Shown one piece after another: positions 15,905 to 22,297 of a stretch of 40,654 nt of DNA. The stretch's first letter is position 1. Each line of letters begins with the position of its first letter. The notes under the pieces are model-generated. The model was not told the origin of the DNA. It saw only the letters and a program-made list of their open reading frames with translations, and ran no database searches. The translations under genes and the position numbers were made by a program. Origin of the DNA: Chloroflexota bacterium (lineage in GTDB: Bacteria; Chloroflexota; Anaerolineae; Promineifilales; Promineifilaceae); contig JAJRVV010000153.1 of NCBI GenBank assembly GCA_024277135.1, positions 1 to 40,654 on the forward strand, read 5' to 3'.

Positions 15905-16151
15905 TGTGAAACCCAGCAATTCCAAATCTAAACGGCGTTTGGTAGGGGCGGGATGGCGCGGTATGGCCTTGGCATAAAAAACAACGTTATTCCGCGCGGT
16001 TCGAGCGCCTCACCGACCGCCCATCTCGCCCCGATTTCGGCCATTTTCGGGGCGAGATGGGCGGGAGACACCTCCGTTTGAAAGACGAGATGATTTCCCG
16101 CCCATCCCGCCCCTACGACTAATTTCAGATTTGGAATTGCTGTGTGAAACC
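15905..16151. mobile_element. MITE-like element with 9-bp target-site duplication
   Basis: The element proper is 15914-16142 (229 bp). Its ends are perfect 16-bp inverted repeats, CAGCAATTCCAAATCT and its reverse complement. TGTGAAACC occurs immediately outside each end (15905-15913 and 16143-16151), a 9-bp target duplication. Inside are two more inverted pairs: 15942-15956 with 16102-16116 (GTAGGGGCGGGATGG) and 16017-16034 with 16047-16064 (18 bp). It has no coding capacity, so it would need a transposase in trans. It ends about 40 bp before the lipoprotein gene start, inside that gene's leader. Confidence 0.88.
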
Positions 16152-16182
16152 GTGATTCCCAGTTATACGAGGAGAATTCGCC

Positions 16183-17193
16183 ATGAAACGTATCATTTAT
16201 CCACTCACCGTACTTGTTTGGGTTACGTTGGCTTGCGGCCTTTCTACACCCGCACCGCCGGCGCCGCCAACGCGGGAAGCTGCGCCCGCGGCGACGACGG
16301 AAACGGCCGCATCTCAACCGGAGGAACAGCCGCCTACCCCTGCGCTTCCGCCGCCCACCCAGCCTGCTGTGACTTCTGCCGCCGAGGACGCGCCCGCCGG
16401 CGGCCGCACAGGAATTGATGTATCTAAACTGGCAGAAACAGAAAATGACGCCTTTGGCATTAGCAGCCTGGCGCCAAAACCGTATGCTGACGCGCTGGCG
16501 GCCGGCAGCCGAGTTGTAAACCTGGAGCCGATGGACACCTTCTTCGTACTTTGGGTTCCCGACGGGTACGCAGCTATGGAAAATAGACGGGTCATGGTTG
16601 TCGCCCACGGCCACGGCGGGAACGCATACTGGGAGATGGGGAATGAGCTGCCGTTTGCCCAAGAGCGCGGCTATGCTGTGGTAACCATTCAGTGGGGCAG
16701 CGGCGATGGCGAGCAAATGTACTCTGGGCAACAGTTCTACCAGTTTATGGACGCGGCTTTGCAGTACATGGAATATAAATACAAGGCTCAGTTAGACAAA
16801 TGCGCCTTCCGCGGTTGGAGTCTTGGCTCTGAGATAAGTTATGAAGTGACATATCTCGACAGAGTGAACGGGAACGGCCGTCTGGCGTTAACGATAAGCC
16901 ATGATGGCGGGATAATGCCCGACCCGAACGATATGGCTGTCGGCCGGGAGTTTGCGCTTGACCTTTATGATGGCGCCTACGGCGATGAACCGTTTAACGG
17001 AGCTCATTTTTACTTGTATGCCGGTGAAGAGATACAAATAGAGCATATGCGCAACACGGAACAGGTGATTACTTCATTCGGCGGCGTGGTGGAACGCCTG
17101 ATAACGGATGAGGGGGCGGGGCACGATGGATTTTATAGACATCCCCAATATCACGAAGAAGCGTTAGACATCTTCTTCCGGCTGACCGATTGA
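16183..17193 (+). CDS. Lipoprotein with alpha/beta-hydrolase fold
   Basis: 336 residues; ATG 16183 has a GAGGAG ribosome site 9 nt upstream. Residues 1-18 are a lipoprotein signal peptide ending in the lipobox VTLAC (Cys18), followed by a Pro/Ala/Thr-rich linker to about residue 75. The mature domain has VMVVAHGHGGNAYWEMG (oxyanion strand-loop), a nucleophile elbow GWSLG with Ser213, and GAGHDGF with His314 as the likely catalytic His. This is an esterase/hydrolase-like arrangement at the outer membrane-facing side. The next gene encodes a second lipoprotein hydrolase. Substrate unknown. A MITE-like insertion sits just upstream and may affect expression. Confidence 0.8.
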   Translation: MKRIIYPLTVLVWVTLACGLSTPAPPAPPTREAAPAATTETAASQPEEQPPTPALPPPTQPAVTSAAEDAPAGGRTGIDVSKLAETENDAFGISSLAPKPYADALAAGSRVVNLEPMDTFFVLWVPDGYAAMENRRVMVVAHGHGGNAYWEMGNELPFAQERGYAVVTIQWGSGDGEQMYSGQQFYQFMDAALQYMEYKYKAQLDKCAFRGWSLGSEISYEVTYLDRVNGNGRLALTISHDGGIMPDPNDMAVGREFALDLYDGAYGDEPFNGAHFYLYAGEEIQIEHMRNTEQVITSFGGVVERLITDEGAGHDGFYRHPQYHEEALDIFFRLTD

Positions 17194-17266
17194 CGCTGCA
17201 AAGCGCAGCTGCGCCGAGGTAGAAGAAAAGCGAATATCGCAATACCGCAAAAGTCGACTGGCGATT

Positions 17267-17323
17267 GTAAACACGGATAGGAGAAACACGGATAAAATCG
17301 GTGTTCTTCCCATCCGTGTTTAC
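17267..17323. repeat. Imperfect 27-bp inverted repeat (ACACGGAT type)
   Basis: The arms at 17267-17293 and 17297-17323 match with a few mismatches; both outer ends are GTAAACACGGAT or its complement and the centre is 3 nt. It lies in the 214-bp gap between the two lipoprotein genes and could act as a transcription stop or be a dispersed intergenic repeat. Confidence 0.75.
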
Positions 17324-17407
17324 AAGAGATACCATGTGAGTTTTGCGCTACTGCCGAATATCCTTTCTTGCGTTGTTCGTCATTAGAAATAGAGGGGATT
17401 CGAAATT

Positions 17408-18448
17408 ATGGTGAACGTAAAATCATCTCGGTTTCTTGCTGGACTGTTTATCATTCCGTTTCTGGCGGCGTGCAGCGCGGGCGGCGGCGGGGCGGCGCCG
17501 CGCCCGACGCCCCCCTTGGGCGCGGGGGGGCTTTGCGGCGATGGCGCGTGTAGCGGGTCCGCCCAAAATTGCTCCCAGGATTGCGCCGCTTCCTCCCCGT
17601 TGGCGCCGATAGAAACGCCCGCATCTTCTGAAACGGCGCTGCCCGCTTTTGAGGCTGCGACCGAACCGAACAGTTATTGGGTGACGAACCCGTCCAGCGG
17701 CGCCCGGCTGTACGTCCGCGTGATACGCCCCGATTCGTGGGATGGCGCGGCGCTGCCGGCGCTGACGCTGGTTCCCGGCGGCAACGGATTCAGCGCCGGT
17801 TTCCTCCGGCCGCCTCGCAGTTCAGCTCAAACCATCGCCGACGCCGGATTCATCGTCATTTTGTTTGACCCGGACGGCCGGGGGCAAAGTGAAGGGGTTG
17901 AAGGCCAGAACGGATTCATTCAACAGGATGGGTTGGCGGCCGTCATCCAGTTTGCTGCCAGTTTGCCAGAAGTGGATGCGGCCCGGATGGGGCTGGTTTC
18001 CTTTTCCTTCGGCATTACCATGGCGGCCGGCGCGCTGGCCCGCGCGCCCGATTTGCCCGTTCAGTTTTTGCTAGATTGGGAAGGCCCGGCCGACCGGAAT
18101 GACACGGGCGGATGTGACGCTGACCGGATGGGGCATCTGGCTGGGGAAGTGGCTTGCGATGACGAGGTTTTCTGGTCTGAGCGGGAGGCGGTGACGTTTA
18201 TGGGCCAGTTGCCGATTCCTTACCAGCGGTTACAATCGGAGAGAGACCACGTCCAGCCGGATGTGAATCACGCGATTTTGATGGTGAATACGGCCGTGAC
18301 CGGGGGCGTCCCCTGGGTGCGGCTAAATGACTTGCCCCCCAACCAGACATACGATTCGGCCGCGCCGCCCCCCATGCTGTCCGACGATCTAGATCGGCAG
18401 TTAGACGCGCAGGTTATCCAGTACGCTCAGGCGTTGTTTGGAGAGTAG
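17408..18448 (+). CDS. Lipoprotein with alpha/beta-hydrolase fold and Cys-rich segment
   Basis: 346 residues. The signal peptide ends in the lipobox FLAAC (Cys22). A short Cys-rich stretch follows, CGDGACSGSAQNCSQDC, similar to the C-G-D/N-G-x-C repeat seen in secreted bacterial proteins. The hydrolase domain (about residue 85 onward) has LTLVPGGNGF, VILFDPDGRGQSEG and a nucleophile elbow SFSFG with Ser200. A third catalytic residue may be His in ERDHVQPDVNHA. It is probably a surface-anchored esterase or peptidase-like hydrolase. It follows the first hydrolase lipoprotein in the same direction but shares little obvious sequence, so this is unlikely to be a recent duplication. Confidence 0.78.
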   Translation: MVNVKSSRFLAGLFIIPFLAACSAGGGGAAPRPTPPLGAGGLCGDGACSGSAQNCSQDCAASSPLAPIETPASSETALPAFEAATEPNSYWVTNPSSGARLYVRVIRPDSWDGAALPALTLVPGGNGFSAGFLRPPRSSAQTIADAGFIVILFDPDGRGQSEGVEGQNGFIQQDGLAAVIQFAASLPEVDAARMGLVSFSFGITMAAGALARAPDLPVQFLLDWEGPADRNDTGGCDADRMGHLAGEVACDDEVFWSEREAVTFMGQLPIPYQRLQSERDHVQPDVNHAILMVNTAVTGGVPWVRLNDLPPNQTYDSAAPPPMLSDDLDRQLDAQVIQYAQALFGE

Positions 18449-21400
18449 GGAAAGCTGAGTTAACCTGGCTGGTGTGAAACTTGTCATACATGAGGCAGAA
18501 AAGCGAAATATGAGACCGACGAATGTAAAAGCAGATCGAAATGAACGAGTATTGACCATTACCTGGGAAGATGGCAAAGAATGCCGCTACCCCTTTGCCG
18601 GGCTGCGCGCCATCTGTCCCTGCGTCGAATGCCGGGGCGGGCATGAGCAGATGGGCGGCCCGCCGGATGTGGCCCTGCTCCATTTGACGAAAAACGACGA
18701 GATGAATCTGGAGAAAATTGAAGCGGTGGGCAGTTACGCCCTGCAAATGGCGTGGAGCGACGGCCATTGGACGGGGATCTACACCTGGGAGTATCTGCGG
18801 CAGGCGTGCGCGTAAGCTACGCCCCGCAAATCCTCCCGGAGGCTCACGAGTTGTGTCGGGGAAGACGAGGGGGAAGGTGGACAGGATGTGGGCGAAATCA
18901 TCGCGGGAGAGACGGTACAGATGGGCGATGATGGCGTCCAGTTCGCCGCGCAGCCGCTGCCGGGCGGAGACATCCGATTTCTTCAAGAAATCGGATGTCT
19001 GATGCCCCATGACCGACTGCCACAAATCGGCAAAGGCGGGCGTAGTGCAGGTGAGCGCGGCCGCGCGGGGGACGATGGCGTCGAAATAGGGGTTTCCGGC
19101 CGTTAAGCACGGTACGGGGAGTTGGTAAATGATGAACATGTTAACGTTAGTGGTAACTTTCATCCGAAGAACTGTATCAAGTGTAAAACTATTCATTACG
19201 CTTATAAGGAAAAGAGAATCAGCCGACTTTAATTCAGAAGATACTGTGAGAATTGAATTACCCGCCCCAACTTTTCGTGGAAGAATTGTTGAAATTAATG
19301 TTCTTTCATTGGTGTCGGATGCAATTGCCCGTATACCGATCCTATAATGATTTTGCCTTAAATCTGTTTCCTTAATCCAAAAACGTGGCAATGAGTAGCT
19401 TGAATCAAATTGATGGATCATTTTTCCTTCATAAAGCGGGACTCCTTGTCCGGTCTGATTAAAGAGATGACGTGCATTAGTCATATCAAACTCGCGAAGC
19501 AACTGAATATTCCATTTCTCCGACCCTAAAAGTGGGTTTTCACTATATATCTTGTCAACCACCTCATAGTCGGTTTGAGTATGAAACTCCATTATGCTCA
19601 AGCTATCAGGACTGAATCGTGAAATCGATTGGTTTCGAATAAATATCAAGTTTGATTTTTTCGACAAAAAATCTCCTAAATCGTCAGGAGAGACAGCAAT
19701 TCTAGGATTAAATCGAAAGGTTGCCCAAAACCCTTGACCATTTATCCCCTTTTGTAATCCCATCAATGTAAAGTGATAGGCATGGTGAACATCTTGAAAG
19801 AAGAATCGCTCATTGCTGAAGTTGTAGAGAAACTCAATACGCCCTTCTTTTAGTAGCATTTCACGCAGTTCTTTCGTTCCTAGGTCAGAGTAAATGCCGG
19901 AAGGAATGATGTAGCCTAGCCGCCCACCGTTTTGCAGCAAGGTGTAACCACGCTCGGTGAACAACTTATGAGTTGCTGGGCTACCTCGTCCCTGGCGGCT
20001 GTAAGCGCCGCTTTTTTTGTAGTAGGCGGCGGTTAGGGCAATCCGCGCTTTTTGCTCCTCCCATCCGGCGGCCAGTTCCGGGTCGGCGGCGTTGAGTTCG
20101 GCGATGCGGGCTTCTACTTTTTTGCGCGTCAGTTTGCTCTCAATTTCCGCGTCAAACTGGGCGTAATACTCGCGCAAATCCGGCTTCACGATCTCCCAGG
20201 GCGGGTTGCCCACCACCACGGTAAAACCGCCCCGGTCGCCCAGCGATTGCCCCTCCTCATCCACAAACAGTTCTGGGAAGGCGACGGCCCAATGCAAGGG
20301 GCGGACGTGGTCTACCCAAGACCTCGCAGGTTTTCCGGAAACCTGCGAGGTCTCCGGCGCGGCAAAATAGGGCTGCAAATCCTCATTCAACGCCGCGTCC
20401 AATTCGGCGGTCAACGCTTCTACCCGCGCCAACTTGTCGGCGTGATCCTCCCCATTCTGCCCCGCCGCCAATGCCAGCCGCAGGCGGCGCAGTTCGGCCA
20501 GCTTGTCGGCGTGGTCGGCGTAGCGCGGGTCATCCGGCCCGGCCCCGATCAGGGCGTTGCCCACCTTCACGTTCTGGTTCAGGATGAGCGGCAGCCGTTT
20601 TTCCGTGCCGCGCTGGTCGGCCATGGCCCGCATAATCAGGTTCACCGTGGCCAGTTCGGCCGCCTGCGGGTCTAAATCAACCCCGTACAGATGTTTCTCC
20701 AAAATCAGCCGGGGATAATTGCGCAACTGTTCCAGGGCGGCCGTGTAGGGGGTGAGCTGCAATTCCAGGTCAAACGGCATCGTCATCCCGGAGGCCACTA
20801 ATTCATCATAGCGGGCGGCGCGTTCCTGGGTGATGCGCTTCATCTGGCCCCGGTAAAAATCAGCCGATACCTGGTAGGCGTAGATGAGGAAGCCGCCGCT
20901 GCCGCAGGCGGGGTCAATCAGGCGCAAATCGGCGATCTCTTCGTGCGTTTTGCGCCGTTCGTCGTCCAGCGGTTGGCCGTGGGGGCGGCCGTCTACCGTG
21001 CCATACAAATAGCGGCCCAAACTATTATCCACGATGTAGCGGACGATGACCTGGGGCGTGTAGTAGCTACCCTGCTTTTTGCGCGTTTCCAGGTTGTCGC
21101 GGGTGGTTATTTCTGGCGTTAAACCCTTCGGGTCTGCAAGACCCAAAGGGTTTTGGATGACCAGCGCCTTACCCAGATACTGCTCATAGGTGTTGCCCAT
21201 GATGTCGGGAGTCATGGCGCGGTAGCGGGCTTCGTACAGCTTGTCAATCAGGCCGCTCAGGGTTTCGTTGCTAAAATCGGCTTGATCGGCTAGATGGGAG
21301 GCAAAGAGGGCGGAGTTGTGACGGCCGTCGAAACCGCGAAAAATCTGCCGCACATGCTGGCTGAGGCTGAAAGTGTACAAATTAGTGCGCGTCAATTCCA

Positions 21401-21692
21401 ACACATCGTGCAGCATCCCGGCCGGGGCGATGAGATGGTCTTCGGCGTAGCGAATGATGACCAAACGGTCTAACACCCGCTGCACCACAGCGCGCAAATC
21501 AGCCAGGCGCAGCGAACCGTCTTCATGAACGCCCAGCCATTTTGCGCCGGACGGCCGATGATGTCCTGAGCCAATTTCTGCCGCCACTCGTTGATGAAGT
21601 GGAGGTAGTCGGTGTCCACGTCGGCGCGAACCCGTTGGCTGCTGAGGACTTCCAGCCCGCCCCTCTCTACATTCTCGTAGGCCAACTGCCAC
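18414..21692 (-). CDS. Restriction-modification enzyme, methylase and target-recognition part (3' fragment after frameshift)
   Basis: The frame is open for 1092 residues, but only about 21545 down to about 18840 looks like real protein. The first ~50 residues are out of frame with the N-terminal fragment, and the last ~140 overlap the antisense DUF971 gene. Motif I is DPACGSGGFLIYAY (near 20918), preceded by KKQGSYYTPQVIVRYIVDNS; motif IV is VVGNPPWEIV (near 20207), so it is an Eco57I/type IIG-like N6-adenine methylase. The following ~300 residues, including FLYNFSNERFFFQDVHHAYH, form the target-recognition region and are visibly AT-rich. Joined to 21470-22207 it would be one single-chain nuclease-methylase. 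Three palindromes (18968, 20319, 21121) are read through in frame. Activity is doubtful because both ends are damaged. Confidence 0.8.
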   Translation of the reverse strand: MAVGLRECREGRAGSPQQPTGSRRRGHRLPPLHQRVAAEIGSGHHRPSGAKWLGVHEDGSLRLADLRAVVQRVLDRLVIIRYAEDHLIAPAGMLHDVLELTRTNLYTFSLSQHVRQIFRGFDGRHNSALFASHLADQADFSNETLSGLIDKLYEARYRAMTPDIMGNTYEQYLGKALVIQNPLGLADPKGLTPEITTRDNLETRKKQGSYYTPQVIVRYIVDNSLGRYLYGTVDGRPHGQPLDDERRKTHEEIADLRLIDPACGSGGFLIYAYQVSADFYRGQMKRITQERAARYDELVASGMTMPFDLELQLTPYTAALEQLRNYPRLILEKHLYGVDLDPQAAELATVNLIMRAMADQRGTEKRLPLILNQNVKVGNALIGAGPDDPRYADHADKLAELRRLRLALAAGQNGEDHADKLARVEALTAELDAALNEDLQPYFAAPETSQVSGKPARSWVDHVRPLHWAVAFPELFVDEEGQSLGDRGGFTVVVGNPPWEIVKPDLREYYAQFDAEIESKLTRKKVEARIAELNAADPELAAGWEEQKARIALTAAYYKKSGAYSRQGRGSPATHKLFTERGYTLLQNGGRLGYIIPSGIYSDLGTKELREMLLKEGRIEFLYNFSNERFFFQDVHHAYHFTLMGLQKGINGQGFWATFRFNPRIAVSPDDLGDFLSKKSNLIFIRNQSISRFSPDSLSIMEFHTQTDYEVVDKIYSENPLLGSEKWNIQLLREFDMTNARHLFNQTGQGVPLYEGKMIHQFDSSYSLPRFWIKETDLRQNHYRIGIRAIASDTNERTLISTILPRKVGAGNSILTVSSELKSADSLFLISVMNSFTLDTVLRMKVTTNVNMFIIYQLPVPCLTAGNPYFDAIVPRAAALTCTTPAFADLWQSVMGHQTSDFLKKSDVSARQRLRGELDAIIAHLYRLSRDDFAHILSTFPLVFPDTTREPPGGFAGRSLRARLPQILPGVDPRPMAVAPRHLQGVTAHRFNFLQIHLVVFRQMEQGHIRRAAHLLMPAPAFDAGTDGAQPGKGVAAFFAIFPGNGQYSFISICFYIRRSHISLFCLMYDKFHTSQVNSAFPTLQTTPERTG
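18510..18815 (+). CDS. DUF971 domain protein
   Basis: 101 residues from ATG 18510; a GTG at 18474 is in frame and would add 12 residues. It has the compact DUF971 pattern: VLTITWEDGKECRYPF, LRAICPCVECRGG (CxC..C, possibly metal-binding) and a C-terminal WSDGHWTGIYTWEYLR. The family resembles the N-terminal domain of gamma-butyrobetaine hydroxylase and occurs near Fe-S or Mrp-type proteins in other bacteria, but its role is not settled. The gene lies wholly antisense to the apparent 3' extension of the restriction-methylase frame, and its family match shows this strand is the coding one. Confidence 0.85.
   Translation: MRPTNVKADRNERVLTITWEDGKECRYPFAGLRAICPCVECRGGHEQMGGPPDVALLHLTKNDEMNLEKIEAVGSYALQMAWSDGHWTGIYTWEYLRQACA
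18968..19000. repeat. In-gene 33-nt palindrome 1
   Basis: AGACATCCGATTTCTT, C, then the exact reverse complement. It is read in frame on the minus strand as TSDFLKKSDV within the restriction-methylase gene, just before the conserved C-terminal LDAIIAHLY segment. Confidence 0.88.
20319..20353. repeat. In-gene 35-nt palindrome 2
   Basis: AGACCTCGCAGGTTT, 5-nt centre TCCGG, then the exact reverse complement. It is translated in frame as TSQVSGKPARS, in a linker between the methylase core segments of the restriction enzyme. Confidence 0.88.
21121..21153. repeat. In-gene 33-nt palindrome 3
   Basis: AAACCCTTCGGGTCT, GCA, then AGACCCAAAGGGTTT; 14 of 15 pairs are Watson-Crick and one is G-T. It is translated in frame as NPLGLADPKGL, shortly before the KKQGSYYTPQ motif. 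Confidence 0.85.
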
Positions 21693-22207
21693 AAATGGTC
21701 GAAATCATCCAGGTAGCTGCGCGGTTCCTCAAAGGAAAGCACCAGCCAGTCGCGCCGGGCGTTGAAGAGGCGCAGCTTCTCGAAGTTGGTCAGAATGGCC
21801 CATTTGCCGTCATTTTTGAAAGCGTAGTTGATCGCTTGCTGCTCTTCCGGGGTGCGGTCGGCGGCCATGCCCGGCAACGCCATCTGGCCAGGGGTGACGA
21901 TGCCGGAGAGGGTGTTGCGGGCGATGTCCAGCTTTTGGATTTTGCCGAACTTTTTGGCCTCGACGAAGATGCGCTGGCCGTTGACCAGAGTCAGCATCAT
22001 GTCCGGCCGGCCGGCGATGGTGTGCTGCTCGTAGCGGTAGAAGGCGGGGTCGCCGATGGGCCAGCCCAGGGCGGCCAGCAGCGGGTCTATGAATTGGCGC
22101 ACGACGGTGGCTTCGGTCAGCTCTTTTTTGTCATCGGCGCTGAGGGCAATGTATTTGGCGATGAGTTGCTTGATTTGTTGTTTGGCTTGCTGTTTGCTGA
22201 TCGACAT
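21470..22207 (-). CDS. Restriction-modification enzyme, N-terminal nuclease part (5' fragment, frameshifted)
   Basis: Start at the ATG complementary to 22205-22207 (MSISKQQAKQ); the frame also extends 15 codons upstream to 22252. It is a type I HsdR_N-like restriction domain: E60 in YRYEQ, D69 in AGRPDMML, and E83-A-K85 in FVEAKK form the PD-(D/E)XK nuclease site, followed by WAILTNFEKLRLFN. True homology runs to about QDIIGRPAQN, where a T-run at 21540-21543 marks the shift to the methylase frame (LGVHEDGSLRLADLR). The tail from there to 21470 is out of frame. In the intact state this would be the cleavage module of a type IIG-like enzyme that cuts and methylates with one polypeptide. Confidence 0.82.
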   Translation of the reverse strand: MSISKQQAKQQIKQLIAKYIALSADDKKELTEATVVRQFIDPLLAALGWPIGDPAFYRYEQHTIAGRPDMMLTLVNGQRIFVEAKKFGKIQKLDIARNTLSGIVTPGQMALPGMAADRTPEEQQAINYAFKNDGKWAILTNFEKLRLFNARRDWLVLSFEEPRSYLDDFDHLWQLAYENVERGGLEVLSSQRVRADVDTDYLHFINEWRQKLAQDIIGRPAQNGWAFMKTVRCAWLICALWCSGC

Positions 22208-22260
22208 GGGAATCCCTGGTTCGTAAATTTTATGGTATGCGGAACCAGGCAATTATAGGC

Positions 22261-22295
22261 TATTTCCCCGGAAACTTGGAGTTTCCGGGGAAATA
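22261..22295. repeat. Intergenic 35-nt palindrome between two minus-strand genes
   Basis: TATTTCCCCGGAAACT, TGG, and the exact reverse complement. It starts 2 bp after the stop of the giant secreted-protein gene (minus strand), so it may double as its terminator, though no T-run follows. Size matches the in-gene palindromes. Confidence 0.85.
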
Positions 22296-22297
22296 TG

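Noticed and set aside
15928-16731. 267-codon minus-strand frame over the MITE and lipoprotein start
   Set aside because: It crosses a mobile element and a lipoprotein signal peptide; its composition is shadow-like.
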